Part shown: piece after piece, positions 33,733-43,082 of the stretch
How the letters are laid out: each line of letters opens with the position of its first letter
Position numbering within the stretch: position 1 is the stretch's first letter
Assembly: GCF_022664535.1 (NCBI RefSeq)
Contig: NZ_JAKUJY010000005.1
Span: forward strand, 1-64,000
DNA length: 64,000 nucleotides
Direction of reading: 5' to 3'
Source: Sphingobium trunci
GTDB taxonomy: Bacteria; Pseudomonadota; Alphaproteobacteria; Sphingomonadales; Sphingomonadaceae
Program-made: the position numbers and the translations under genes
The notes under the pieces: model-generated
What the model saw: the letters and a program-made list of their open reading frames with translations, nothing else
What the model was told of the DNA's origin: nothing
The model's database searches: none

Positions 33733-34518
33733 ATGCTGCATGTAGCGGACAGATTGGCCGGCGAAGATATCCGGCAGCCTGGTTCGGGCTCCCCGCGCGG
33801 AAAACTGTCTCTGGTCGCGGCAGGCGTTGATACGGGCCGGGAAGCATCCGGCCGGGAACCCACGCCGTCCCGCTATGGCGATCGACGATCGGTGAACTGG
33901 CCTGCCGTGCTCCTCATCCTCCTGGTGCATGGACTGCTGATCGCCGTGCTGGTGCAGGCACGGCAGCATGTCCTGCATGTCCGCGAGACACGCCTGTCGG
34001 TGGTCAACCTGGCACCGCCGCCCCCGCCACCTCCGGCCGCTGAAACCCCGCCTCCGCCTTCGCAGCCCAGGGTCGTGGCGCCGCCGCCGCTGGTTCAGGT
34101 GCCCCTGCCGCCGCTGTCCCCGGTTGCGACGACTCCCGACCCCGCGCCCGCACCCGTCCTGGCCGCGCCCGTCGCACCCGCCTCCGCCACGCCAGTGGCG
34201 GCAGTGGCCGGCCCGTCCAATATCGTCCAGGGCGGGGATATCGGCACGCAGATGGTGGCGGGGAAACCGCCGCGCTATCCCGTGGAAAGCCGCCGCAGAC
34301 ATGAGCAGGGCACGGTCGTTCTGACCCTGACGCTGGGGCTGGATGGTGCGGTCGAAAGCCTTGCCGTCACCCAAAGCAGTGGTTTTTCCCGGCTCGACCA
34401 GGCGGCACGCGACGCGGTGCGTGGCTGGCGCTGGCGGCCGATGATCCGCGACGGCCAGCCGGTCCGGGTGCGGGGCGTGGTGGAGATCCCCTTCGTCCTC
34501 AGCGGCGCTTCGGCATGA
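33733..34518 (+). CDS. tonB: TonB energy-transducing protein
   Basis: A 261-residue inner-membrane protein that couples proton motive force to outer-membrane receptors. It has an unusually long N-terminal cytoplasmic tail (about 1-54). The transmembrane helix (about 56-75, LLILLVHGLLIAVLV) carries a His in the position important for ExbB/ExbD coupling. A Pro-rich periplasmic spacer (94-160) and a C-terminal TonB domain follow (PPRYPVESRRRHEQGTVVLT, LDQAARDAVRGWRWRPM). AAGGGG precedes the ATG at good spacing. It sits between two siderophore receptors with its own Fur-like site. exbB and exbD are not adjacent, so it must rely on a distant pair. Confidence 0.93.
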   Translation: MLHVADRLAGEDIRQPGSGSPRGKLSLVAAGVDTGREASGREPTPSRYGDRRSVNWPAVLLILLVHGLLIAVLVQARQHVLHVRETRLSVVNLAPPPPPPPAAETPPPPSQPRVVAPPPLVQVPLPPLSPVATTPDPAPAPVLAAPVAPASATPVAAVAGPSNIVQGGDIGTQMVAGKPPRYPVESRRRHEQGTVVLTLTLGLDGAVESLAVTQSSGFSRLDQAARDAVRGWRWRPMIRDGQPVRVRGVVEIPFVLSGASA

Positions 34519-34592
34519 TCTGGTCGGCATGATCTGGCGCCTCCGGCCCCGTATGGCATGTTCCGTGTTTCTTCCATTCACTGCTTTTGTTT

Positions 34593-34628
34593 CTCAATAG
34601 TGATTGACTCTGCGAACGCGTCTCAATA
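34593..34628. promoter_or_regulatory. Fur-like iron box upstream of siderophore receptor 2
   Basis: CTCAATAG is followed by ATTGACT, nine bases, then CGTCTCAAT. This matches the site before receptor 1 at nearly every base of the core (ATTGACT, TGCGAACG, GTC, CAATA). It ends about 25 bases before the receptor ATG. Confidence 0.6.
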
Positions 34629-34653
34629 ACTGGCCCCGAAAACAGGTAAAGAA

Positions 34654-37170
34654 ATGGGGACCGACATGAACAATGATCACCGCCGCCGGACCACGCCTGC
34701 CTTTCTGGCGCTGGGTTGCGTGGGCGCCTTCGTGTCGAGTCCCGCGCTGGCGCTGGACAAGCTCGCCGATACCGCCGCCGATACTGCCGACGCACTGGCC
34801 GATCAGCAGGCCGATGCCGGGCAGATCATCGTCAACGGCCGCTACAATCAGGACATCATCTCTCCCAAGGCGACCGCCCCACTGATCAACACGCCGCGTT
34901 CGGTCGCGATCGTCAGTGAAAATGTGATCAAGGACACCGGATCGGCCACGCTGGTGGAGGCGCTGCGCACCGTGCCGGGCATCACTTTCGGCGCGGCGGA
35001 GGGCGGCAATCCGATCGGCGACCGGCCGTTCATCCGCGGCTTCGACAGCCAGGGCAGCACCTATGTCGATGGCGTGCGCGACACCTCCGCCCAGTCGCGC
35101 GAGGTCTTCGCGGTCGAACAGATCCAGGTCGTGCGCGGCTCCGACAGTTCGCTGGGCGGCCGCGGCAGCGCGGGCGGCTCCCTCAACATCATCACCAAGC
35201 TGCCCCGCGACCGCGACTTTGCCGCCATGGACCTGTCCTACGGCACCGCCGATTACAAGCGGATCACGGCGGACATCAATTACAAGCTGAGCGATTCCAT
35301 CGGTTTCCGCGTCGCGGGCCTATGGCATGACCAGGATGTGGCGGGTCGCGACGCGATCTGGCAGAGGCGCTGGGGCGTCGCGCCCTCGCTGACCCTGGGC
35401 ATGAATTCGCCGACCCAGCTTACCCTGTCCTGGTATCATCTCGATACCGACGAACTGCCCGACAGCGGCATTCCCTACACCTATGTCTGCTCGACCACGG
35501 TCTGCAATGCCCCCACCGGCTTCACCTATTCGGAACCGGCGGTCGGTGACGTGACGCTGGCAAACGGCACGAAGGGCCATGTCGACCGCGACACCTTCTA
35601 CGGCCTGAAGGATCGCGATTTCCGCAAGAGCAAGACCGACCAGTTCACCATCCGCGCGCAACATGATTTCGGCGGCGTGACGCTGCGCAACACGACCCGC
35701 TACAGCCATAATGATCAAAGCTATATCTATACCCAGCCGGACGACAGCCTTGGCAACGTCTATAATAATGGCCTGGTCTGGCGTCGTGCCAACAGCCGCT
35801 ATGGCTATGTCGATACGCTGACCAACCAGACCGACCTGTTCGGCAAATTCTCGACCGGCGGCATCGAGCACAGCTTCGCCGCGGGGGTCGAGTTTTCCTG
35901 GGAAAAGGCACGGCGCGGCTATTATGTCACGCGGGGCCTGGTCAACAGCAGCAATGGCAATGAGGCGCTGACCACCGGCGGCACGCTGGCGGCGGGGCAG
36001 CGCTGTTCCACCACCGCGCAGGCGCGCTTCAACTGCACCAGCCTGTTCAATCCCAATCCGAACGACCCCTGGGTCAATTACAGCAGCGAAAGCTCGGCCG
36101 TCGCCGCCGCCATTTCGAAGACGCTGCCGATCGCGGAGACGCAAACCGACGCGGACACGCAGTCTGCCTATCTGTTCGATTCGATCACGCTGACGCCGTG
36201 GCTGATCGCCAATCTGGGGCTGCGCTTCGACAGCTTCAAATCTTCGGTCCTGCCCGGTCAGCCCATCGCCGCGACCAGCAGCTTCCGCCTCGGCCGCGAG
36301 GATAATATTTGGAACTGGCAGGCAGGCCTCGTCGCCAAGCCGACGCCGAACAGCAGCGTTTATGCTTCCTATTCCACCTCGGCGACCCCGCCCAACAGTC
36401 TGGTCGGTGAAGGGCAGGATGCCAACGGTTTCGGTACGGTCAACAATGCCTCCATCGTCGAGGCGCTGAAGGTCGAACGCACGAAATCCTATGAAGTCGG
36501 TGCCAAGGCGGACCTGTTCGATTCCCATCTCTCGCTCAATATCGCGCTGTTCCAGACCGAAACGAAGAATGCGCGCGTGACCGGTCCGGACAACAGCGTC
36601 CAGTTTATCGGCCAGCGCCGGACCAGGGGCCTGGAGCTGGGCTTCAACGGCGAAATCCTGCCGAAGTGGAGCGTCTTCGGCGGCTATACCTACATGGACG
36701 CGAAGATCGTCGACGGCGGCTATACAGCGTTGACCGCACCGGCGGTGACCGGGCAGGCGGCCCAGACGGTGCTGGTTCCCTCGGTCAATACCGGCCGCCA
36801 GTTTCCGCAGACGGCCAAGCACAGCTTCTCGCTCTGGACCAATGTAGAACTGCTGCCCAAATTCAATATCGGCGGCGGCGCCTTCTATATGAGCCGGGTG
36901 TTCGGCGGCTATGCCGACAACCGCACCGCCACGCAGGACAGCGCGGGCGTGGTCACCATCAACCCCGCGACCAGGATCATCGCCCGCTCGGTGCCGAGCT
37001 ATTGGCGCTTCGACGCCCGCGCAAGCTATGAATTCAGCGACAGGATCGGCCTCAGCATCAATGTCCAGAACCTGACGGACAAGGTCTATTTCGCCCAGGC
37101 CTATACCAACCATTATGCGACGCTGGCGCCGGGCCGATCGGCCTTTGCGACGTTGAGCGTCAAATATTGA
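34654..37170 (+). CDS. TonB-dependent siderophore receptor (Fiu/BfrZ-like)
   Basis: An 838-residue outer-membrane receptor. A signal peptide (about 1-34, ending SPALALD) is followed by GQIIVNGRYN, a TonB-box-like start. The plug has LINTPRSVAIVSENVIKDTG, LRTVPGITFGAAEGGNPIGD and DGVRDTSAQSREVF. The barrel ends in FATLSVKY. The GNPIGDRPFIRGFDSQGS motif is typical of catecholate receptors of the Fiu group. ATG at 34654 and ATG at 34666 are both possible; the second has GGGG six bases before it. The next two genes (Sel1-repeat and PiuC) follow closely, giving an operon like piuA-piuB-piuC. A Fur-like site precedes it. Confidence 0.93.
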   Translation: MGTDMNNDHRRRTTPAFLALGCVGAFVSSPALALDKLADTAADTADALADQQADAGQIIVNGRYNQDIISPKATAPLINTPRSVAIVSENVIKDTGSATLVEALRTVPGITFGAAEGGNPIGDRPFIRGFDSQGSTYVDGVRDTSAQSREVFAVEQIQVVRGSDSSLGGRGSAGGSLNIITKLPRDRDFAAMDLSYGTADYKRITADINYKLSDSIGFRVAGLWHDQDVAGRDAIWQRRWGVAPSLTLGMNSPTQLTLSWYHLDTDELPDSGIPYTYVCSTTVCNAPTGFTYSEPAVGDVTLANGTKGHVDRDTFYGLKDRDFRKSKTDQFTIRAQHDFGGVTLRNTTRYSHNDQSYIYTQPDDSLGNVYNNGLVWRRANSRYGYVDTLTNQTDLFGKFSTGGIEHSFAAGVEFSWEKARRGYYVTRGLVNSSNGNEALTTGGTLAAGQRCSTTAQARFNCTSLFNPNPNDPWVNYSSESSAVAAAISKTLPIAETQTDADTQSAYLFDSITLTPWLIANLGLRFDSFKSSVLPGQPIAATSSFRLGREDNIWNWQAGLVAKPTPNSSVYASYSTSATPPNSLVGEGQDANGFGTVNNASIVEALKVERTKSYEVGAKADLFDSHLSLNIALFQTETKNARVTGPDNSVQFIGQRRTRGLELGFNGEILPKWSVFGGYTYMDAKIVDGGYTALTAPAVTGQAAQTVLVPSVNTGRQFPQTAKHSFSLWTNVELLPKFNIGGGAFYMSRVFGGYADNRTATQDSAGVVTINPATRIIARSVPSYWRFDARASYEFSDRIGLSINVQNLTDKVYFAQAYTNHYATLAPGRSAFATLSVKY

Positions 37171-37174
37171 TCCG

Positions 37175-37948
37175 ATGACCGATATGTCCCCGCCGACGCT
37201 GGCCGATCTTTCCGCGATGAGCGCGGAGGCGCTTGCCGCACGGCTGGTGGAGCCTGGGGGCGACCGCGCCGCACTGATCCGCATCGCGGCGGAAGGGGGC
37301 GTGGCGCAGGCGCAACTCCTGCTGGGTCAGATGCTGCTTGACGGCATCGAACTGCCAGCCGATCCGCGGGCGGCCTTCGGCTGGTTCAACCGTGCGGCTG
37401 CCCAGCATGACATGTTCGCCCTCAACATGGTCGGCCGCTGCTATGAACTGGGCTGGGGCGTGGCAGTGGATTTCACGCGGGCGGCGGAATGTTATCGCGT
37501 CGCGGCGGAACAGGGGCTGGCCGAAGCCCAATATAATCTGGCGACCCGGCTCGCACTGGGGGAGGGGGTAGCGCAGGATCGTGGCGCCGCGCTCGACTGG
37601 TTCCGCAAGGCGGCCCGCGATCCCGGCCTCATCGGAGCCAAGGCGGCCAACTATATCGGCAGCTTCCACGAGGATGGCTGGGCCGTGAAGCCGGACAGGG
37701 CGGCGGCCTTGCGCCACTATCGGACAGCGGCCGAGGGCGGCGATTTTCGCGGGGCCTTCAATCTTGCCCGCCTGCTGGCCGAGGACGGCGAAAGGGACGA
37801 GGCGCTGGCCTGGCTCGGCAAGGTGCGCGAAGCTGCGACGCCCGCCTTCCTGCTGAAGGCCGCCGATTTCCTCGGCCAATCGACCGACGAACATTGGCGC
37901 GCGGCGGCCTTGGCCGCTTTGCTGGACAAGAAGGAGCCGACATGCTGA
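37175..37948 (+). CDS. Sel1-repeat (TPR-like) protein of the siderophore operon
   Basis: A 257-residue soluble protein built of Sel1-like repeats of about 36 residues (for example [60 protein letters not shown]). No signal peptide is seen, so it is probably cytoplasmic and acts as a protein-binding scaffold. It begins 4 bases after the receptor stop, and its last codons overlap the PiuC start. I recall such a repeat protein between the receptor and piuC genes in other proteobacteria, where its role is undefined. Confidence 0.88.
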   Translation: MTDMSPPTLADLSAMSAEALAARLVEPGGDRAALIRIAAEGGVAQAQLLLGQMLLDGIELPADPRAAFGWFNRAAAQHDMFALNMVGRCYELGWGVAVDFTRAAECYRVAAEQGLAEAQYNLATRLALGEGVAQDRGAALDWFRKAARDPGLIGAKAANYIGSFHEDGWAVKPDRAAALRHYRTAAEGGDFRGAFNLARLLAEDGERDEALAWLGKVREAATPAFLLKAADFLGQSTDEHWRAAALAALLDKKEPTC

Positions 37949-38625
37949 CCGTCATTCCCGACCTGCTCGACGCGGATGGCCTGGCGCGGGTTCGCGCGCT
38001 GATCGACGCGGCGCAATGGGTCGACGGCAATGTCACCTCCGGCCACCAGTCGGCGCTCGCCAAGCGCAACCTGCAACTGCCCGAAGAGGCGGCGGAGGCG
38101 AAGCAGGCCGGCCAGATCGTGCTGGACGCGCTCGGCAACTCACCGCTGTTCATCGCCGCCGCTCTGCCGCTCAAGGTCTTTCCGCCACTGTTCAACAGCT
38201 ATGCGGGCGGGCAGGCCTTTGGCACCCATGTCGACAATGCGGTGCGGATTCAGGCGGGCACCGGCTTTCGCGTGCGATCGGACCTGTCGATCACCGTCTT
38301 TCTGGAGGAGCCGGAAAGCTATGATGGCGGTGAATTGACGATCGACACCAATTTCGGCGTCCAGCGGGTGAAGCTGCCCGCGGGGCATGCGGTGCTCTAT
38401 CCCTCCTCCTCGCTGCACCGGGTGGAACCGGTCACGCGCGGCCGCCGCGTGGCGAGCTTCTTCTGGCTCCAGTCCATGGTGCGGGACGATGCCGCACGGC
38501 AGATGCTCTTCGATCTGGACAGCAGCATTCAGCAACTGGCGGCCGATCTGGGCCATGACAATGCGCAGGTCATCCGGCTCACCGGTGTCTATCACAACCT
38601 GCTGCGCCGCTGGGCCGACGCCTGA
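37942..38625 (+). CDS. piuC: PiuC/YbiX-type Fe(II)/2-oxoglutarate dioxygenase (PKHD-type hydroxylase)
   Basis: A 227-residue oxygenase. The iron ligands are H96 and D98 (GTHVDNA) and H159 (SSLHRVEPV). R169 (in RGRRVA) is the likely 2-oxoglutarate anchor. Family members sit beside ferric-siderophore receptors and are thought to modify the siderophore or a related molecule in the cytoplasm, though the substrate is unproven. The start is ATG at 37942 with AAGGAG upstream, overlapping the Sel1 gene by 7 bases. It is the last gene of this iron operon. Confidence 0.92.
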   Translation: MLTVIPDLLDADGLARVRALIDAAQWVDGNVTSGHQSALAKRNLQLPEEAAEAKQAGQIVLDALGNSPLFIAAALPLKVFPPLFNSYAGGQAFGTHVDNAVRIQAGTGFRVRSDLSITVFLEEPESYDGGELTIDTNFGVQRVKLPAGHAVLYPSSSLHRVEPVTRGRRVASFFWLQSMVRDDAARQMLFDLDSSIQQLAADLGHDNAQVIRLTGVYHNLLRRWADA

Positions 38626-39175
38626 CCGCCGCTCCGGCCACCAACCGCTAAAGTTTCCCTTCCCTTCGGAAAGGGGCAGGGGAGGGCGTCTGGCGCTACG
38701 CCTCAACAGGGCCTCAGGCAGGGCACCCACCAGGTCGAGCCGATTCCGATCGCAGGGGCCATGCCCTTTTATCGAGTTCATAGGCCGCCGCTCGGCCCAT
38801 CCGGGCCGCGCCTCTTCTCGTCGCAGGCGGAATGGAGCCGGAATTTCGTTCATCGGGGAGAAAGGTTGCAAGCCCATTGTGACCCGAAATTCGGCGTGGA
38901 AGCCGATGCGGGGAGGGTCGCGATATGATTTTCTTGCAGCTTTTTTGCGCGCAGCGAAGACAGCGCTTGGTCGAACCAGAGCGCTAGGATTTCCTTTAAA
39001 ATCAAGGGGGCAGCCTGTCAACGGGGTTCGTCACCCGTTGAGCGCTCGCGGCAGTCGAAAAGCATCAACCTTAAAACGCAATCATTGTGAAACACCGCCG
39101 GGCGCACACCGGCTGGACAACTGATGTCCTGTTTCACCGCTTTCGGGTCCGAACATTATTCGTCAGGAGTAAGCT
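38626..39175. other. Non-coding region with REP-like element, hairpins and GH114 leader
   Basis: About 550 bases without a supportable gene; frames on either strand have shadow composition. It holds a REP-like purine/pyrimidine element near 38654-38685. There is an 8-base inverted repeat GAATTTCG/CGAAATTC (38841-38848 and 38885-38892). A hairpin CAACGGG/CCCGTTG lies at 39019-39040. The promoter of the RTX glycosidase gene probably lies here but could not be placed. A GTCAGGAGT ribosome site ends the region. Confidence 0.5.
38654..38685. repeat. REP-like intergenic element
   Basis: A run of TTCCCTTCCC followed by TTCGGAAAGGGG and CAGGGGAGGG. Imperfect hairpin repeats of this composition are common between genes in proteobacterial genomes, where they are scattered in many copies. 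Another element of the same style is seen after mreB. Confidence 0.4.
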
Positions 39176-40507
39176 ATGCCGCACACGGGCATGTATGTTC
39201 TACAGGGTATCATTCCTTCCGAGGTCGCCGCGGCGCCCTTCGACGTCAAGGTGATCGATATTTACGACGATGCCGGCACGGCCTTCACCTCCGCGGAGGT
39301 CGCCCAGATGGGCGGTGGACCCGGAAGTTCGCTGCTCCTGGGCTATTTCAGCATCGGCGAGGCGGAAGATTACAGGGATTATTTCCAGACCATTCCGCAG
39401 GCCGCGCTGGGGCCTGAAAATCCGCAATGGAAGGGCGACTATCAGGTCGCCTATTGGACGCCGGAATGGCGGGCGGTCGCGACGGCCTATATCGATAAGA
39501 TGCTGGCCGCCGGCTATGACGGCGTCTATTTCGACGTCGTCGACGAATATCAGCAGGCCTGGGCCCAGGCCAATGCGCCCGGCGGCGCTGCCGGAGCGGA
39601 ACAGGCGATGGCCGATCTGGTCGCCTATCTCGCCGACTATGCGCACGCGAAAAATCCGAACTTCAAGATCTGGGCCAATAATGCCGAGGAATTGCTCTCG
39701 AACAACACCTATTTCTCGCACCTGGACGGCATGTATAAGGAAAATCTCTATTATTCCGACTCAGGCGCCAAGCAGCCGGTGAGCGAAACGCAGGCGAGCC
39801 TGCAACTTCTTCAGAAGATGATCGACGCAGGCAAGGATGTCATCGCGATCGAATATGTCTCCAGCCAGACGGCGATCGCCGATGTCGAGGCACAGGCGGC
39901 GCATGACGGCGTGGGCTATTATACGGCCAATATCGACCTGAACGGCATCAGCTACAGCGGCGTGCTGCCGGGGCAATATATCCATGCGGACTGGGGCACG
40001 ACCACATCCACTCCGCCGCCACCGCCCGCTCCCGTCGATCTGGTCCTGACCGGCGACAGCGCTGCCAACACGTTGACGGGCGGCGCAGGCAACGACAAGC
40101 TCTATGGCCAGGCGGGCAATGACATCCTGTCGGGCAATGCCGGGAATGACCGGCTCGACGGCGGCAAGGGCAATGACACGCTCATCGGCGGCAGCGGCGC
40201 CGACACCTTCATATTCAATGCCTCCGGCAGCAAGAATGTCGACAAGATCGTGGACTTCGAGCATGGTATAGATACCATCGCCCTTGACCATCTGGTCTTC
40301 ACGGCGGCGGGTCCGATCGGTGAATTGCCCGACAGCAATTATTGGGAAGGCACGCGGGCCCATGATGCCAATGACCATGTCATCTACAATCCCGCGACCG
40401 GCGCCATCTACTATGATCCCGATGGAACCGGCCGGATAGCGCAGGTACAGATCGCCACGGTACTGATCGGCACGCATCTGGACCATACGGATTTTTCCGT
40501 CTTCTAG
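39176..40507 (+). CDS. GH114-like glycosidase domain fused to RTX calcium-binding repeats
   Basis: A 443-residue protein. Residues about 5-272 form a TIM-barrel like the endo-alpha-1,4-polygalactosaminidase (GH114/TM1410) group. It has [15 protein letters not shown], the catalytic-type [13 protein letters not shown] (D120, D123) and a later E189 in MYKENLYY. A Thr/Pro linker (275-286) leads to four to five RTX nonapeptides ([30 protein letters not shown], about 300-340) and a C-terminal RTX-type export domain. There is no signal peptide, which fits type I secretion. It likely cuts a galactosamine-rich exopolysaccharide outside the cell. No ABC exporter genes are adjacent. The ATG is preceded by GTCAGGAGT. 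Confidence 0.85.
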   Translation: MPHTGMYVLQGIIPSEVAAAPFDVKVIDIYDDAGTAFTSAEVAQMGGGPGSSLLLGYFSIGEAEDYRDYFQTIPQAALGPENPQWKGDYQVAYWTPEWRAVATAYIDKMLAAGYDGVYFDVVDEYQQAWAQANAPGGAAGAEQAMADLVAYLADYAHAKNPNFKIWANNAEELLSNNTYFSHLDGMYKENLYYSDSGAKQPVSETQASLQLLQKMIDAGKDVIAIEYVSSQTAIADVEAQAAHDGVGYYTANIDLNGISYSGVLPGQYIHADWGTTTSTPPPPPAPVDLVLTGDSAANTLTGGAGNDKLYGQAGNDILSGNAGNDRLDGGKGNDTLIGGSGADTFIFNASGSKNVDKIVDFEHGIDTIALDHLVFTAAGPIGELPDSNYWEGTRAHDANDHVIYNPATGAIYYDPDGTGRIAQVQIATVLIGTHLDHTDFSVF

Positions 40508-40532
40508 ATCGTGCCATTGATGAGTTTACGCC

Positions 40533-42920
40533 CTAGATCTTCCCGCGCAGCGTCAAACCGTAAAGGCGTGGTTCACCCAGCGCCGCCAGCGCCACGCCAT
40601 AGGTCGAATTGACGCTGATCGTGTTGTAATAATCCTTGTTGAACAGGTTGCGGACCCACACGGACAGATCCCATCTGCCCTCGCTCTGGCGCAGCCCCGC
40701 ATGGGCGCCGAACAGGGCAAAGCCCGGCACGCGCGAAAAGGGGTCCAGATTGACCGAAGCATAATAGCCGGAGCGGTAGCTGCCGTCCGCTCCGATATAG
40801 ATATCGCGATCGCCGCCCGCCGGACGGACATATTCCACCGTCCCGCCCAGCGACCATTTCGATGCACCCGACGCCGGACGTCCGGACAGGTCGACGGAGG
40901 TCAGATAGCTGTTCAGATAGTCCGGCACCGCATGGGTGTATCGGGTATATTTCGCGTCATTATAGGTTGCGGCGAACGTCGCGCTCAACCCGTCCAGCGG
41001 GGCGAAGCGGGTATCCAGTTCCACGCCGCGCGACCGCAGCGTCCCGACATTGGCGATATAATAGGCGGCCGGTGTGACCAGCGTGTTCGCGTAATTGGCC
41101 TGATAATTCTTGTCCTGCGTCCAGAACAGGGCGCCGTTCAGCTCGATCGCGCCATTGGCGAACCGTGTCTTCAGGCCCAGTTCGAAGGCATCGACCTTCT
41201 CCGGCTTCACGAAGATATCGACACCCAGCGTCTGGCGGACCAGATTGATGCCCGGCGACTTGTAGCCGCGCGCATAGCTGAAATAGGCATGGGCATCGCC
41301 GGAAATATCATAGGCGGCGATCAGCGTGCCTGACAGGTTGTTGCTGTTGTTCGTCACATAATAGCTCGCCACCGGCGCATAGGCGGCACGCAGGGCAATG
41401 GCGGTGGCCTGATAGGTGGTGGGCAGCGCGCTGATCGGCACCACGTCGCCCCGCGCCTCGGCATCGTACAGGCCGGTCTTGTGCTCATAGGTATAGCGCA
41501 GCCCGCCCGTCAGGCGGAAACGCGGCGATATGTGCCAGGTCGCCTGGCCATAGGCGGCATAGCTGTGCGTCGCGGGCACGACATGGGCGAAGGATTCAAG
41601 CCCGTTCAGGATCGCTGCGGGCAGGGGCGATACGGTGGCGGTCGGCGTGTTGGCGGTGCGCAACCAGGCGACGGCATCCCTGCCATAGACCGTGCGCTGC
41701 TTGTCGTCCGCCTCCTGCCAGAAGAAATAGAGGCCCGCGCTGAAATCGACCGTCCGTTCGCCGGTGGAGGCGACGCGGAATTCCTGGCTGAACTGCTGCT
41801 GATCGGTGTCGACCACGCCCAGGGTGGATACCTGGGCGCCGATCTGGTCCCCGTCAAAATTGGGGATCCACTTCCAGTTGCGGTAGGCGCTGATGGATGT
41901 CAGCGTCACGCCCGTAAGGTCGAGGTCGGCCTGCGCCTGGAAACCATAGCTCGGCATCTTGTCATACTGGCTGCTGTCGATGTCGACCTGCCGGTCGAAG
42001 GCGTTGACGCTGCCCGGTACATAGCCCACATCGGCGGCCCGGCGGTAGAAGCCGCGCACCTGCGTCCCGTTGTTCAGCGTCGTGGGCAGCACCCTGGCGA
42101 TGCTCTGAAAACCCACATCGCCCTTCTGGATCGAATAGTCGGCGATGAAGCGCAGCCGGAAATTGTCGGTCGGCCGGTAAAGCAGGTCGAACCGCACCGA
42201 ATGGTTGTCGAGATTGTCCCAGTCCTGATTATAGACGGTGTTGCGGATCAGCCCGCGGCGCGAGGTGCGCAGATAGGAGACGCGGAACGCCAGTTTATCG
42301 TTCAGCGCGGCGTTCAGGCTGACATAGCCGCGGAAATAATCGTAATTGCCATAGCTGGCCTCGGCCCTCGCCTCATTGGTGAAGCTGGGCGCCCGGGTCT
42401 TGATGTCGATCGCGCCCGCGACCGTGTTCTTGCCGAACAGCGTGCCCTGCGGCCCCCGCAGCAACTGGATGCTCTCCACATCGATGAGGTCGGTGATGAC
42501 GGATCCTGTGCGCGGCCGGTAGACGCCGTCCACATAAAGCCCGACGCCCTGCTCCAGCCCGTCGTTGGTGCCGCCCGAGTTGGTGCCGATGCCGCGGATG
42601 GTGATGGTCTGGTTGCGGCCGCTGATACCCTGGATGTTCAGGCTGGGCAGTTGCTGCACGCTCTGCTTCAGGTTGAAGGCGCCCTGCGCGGCGATGGTAT
42701 CGCCGCTGATCGCGCTGATCGCGATCGGCACCTTCTGCGCATCCTCCTTGCGGTAGCGCGCGGTGACGACGATGCTCTCGACGCCCGCCGCGCTGTCCTC
42801 CGCTGCCGCCGCCGTCGGCGCCTGAGCGAAGGCGGCGCTGGAAAGGGCCAGCGACGCGCTCCCGCCCCAAAGCCCCATCATCAACGCGCGCCCTATGGTT
42901 CGCGACCGGTCATGCTGCAT
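40533..42920 (-). CDS. TonB-dependent outer-membrane receptor
   Basis: A 795-residue receptor. A signal peptide (MQHDRSRTIG through SAAFAQA, about 1-33) is followed by the TonB-box-like ESIVVTARYRKEDAQKVPIA. The plug has LPSLNIQGISGRNQTITIRG, LYVDGVYRPRTG and LLRGPQGTLFGKNTVAGAI. The barrel ends YGLTLRGKI. This is the general sphingomonad TBDR type (IPR-like SusC-unrelated); the substrate cannot be given. I start it at 42920 (ATG with GGGGCAAGAC upstream) because the longer frame adds 37 residues of non-signal-like sequence. It is downstream of chrB-chrA on the same strand but 160 bp away, with a dyad in between. Confidence 0.9.
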   Translation of the reverse strand: MQHDRSRTIGRALMMGLWGGSASLALSSAAFAQAPTAAAAEDSAAGVESIVVTARYRKEDAQKVPIAISAISGDTIAAQGAFNLKQSVQQLPSLNIQGISGRNQTITIRGIGTNSGGTNDGLEQGVGLYVDGVYRPRTGSVITDLIDVESIQLLRGPQGTLFGKNTVAGAIDIKTRAPSFTNEARAEASYGNYDYFRGYVSLNAALNDKLAFRVSYLRTSRRGLIRNTVYNQDWDNLDNHSVRFDLLYRPTDNFRLRFIADYSIQKGDVGFQSIARVLPTTLNNGTQVRGFYRRAADVGYVPGSVNAFDRQVDIDSSQYDKMPSYGFQAQADLDLTGVTLTSISAYRNWKWIPNFDGDQIGAQVSTLGVVDTDQQQFSQEFRVASTGERTVDFSAGLYFFWQEADDKQRTVYGRDAVAWLRTANTPTATVSPLPAAILNGLESFAHVVPATHSYAAYGQATWHISPRFRLTGGLRYTYEHKTGLYDAEARGDVVPISALPTTYQATAIALRAAYAPVASYYVTNNSNNLSGTLIAAYDISGDAHAYFSYARGYKSPGINLVRQTLGVDIFVKPEKVDAFELGLKTRFANGAIELNGALFWTQDKNYQANYANTLVTPAAYYIANVGTLRSRGVELDTRFAPLDGLSATFAATYNDAKYTRYTHAVPDYLNSYLTSVDLSGRPASGASKWSLGGTVEYVRPAGGDRDIYIGADGSYRSGYYASVNLDPFSRVPGFALFGAHAGLRQSEGRWDLSVWVRNLFNKDYYNTISVNSTYGVALAALGEPRLYGLTLRGKI

Positions 42921-42988
42921 GTCTTGCCCCTTTTCCTTGCCGCGCACGGCATAGGGAGGGGACGGGGGGCTTTTCCAACGCGGATCGC

Positions 42989-43016
42989 CCATTTGCTTAT
43001 GCGTAATGTCAAATGG
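42989..43016. promoter_or_regulatory. Dyad upstream of TonB receptor, possible operator
   Basis: CCATTTG and CAAATGG form a perfect 7-bp inverted repeat with a 14-base spacer, about 70 bases before the receptor ATG. The length and position suit a dimeric repressor or activator. The spacer CTTATGCGTAATGT itself is partly symmetric. Confidence 0.45.
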
Positions 43017-43082
43017 TTGAGCGCCGCTCACCGGTCACGCGGCTTCCCTCATGCGAAGACGGCAGGATCGACCCTTTCCGGT

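Noticed and set aside
38140-39021. 293-codon minus-strand frame in the gap after piuC
   Set aside because: It starts inside a non-coding region with a REP-like element and its translation is unlike any protein; half of it is antisense to piuC.
40070-40200. Tandem repeats as a CRISPR or DNA satellite
   Set aside because: They encode the RTX nonapeptides of the glycosidase fusion protein and are not identical at DNA level.
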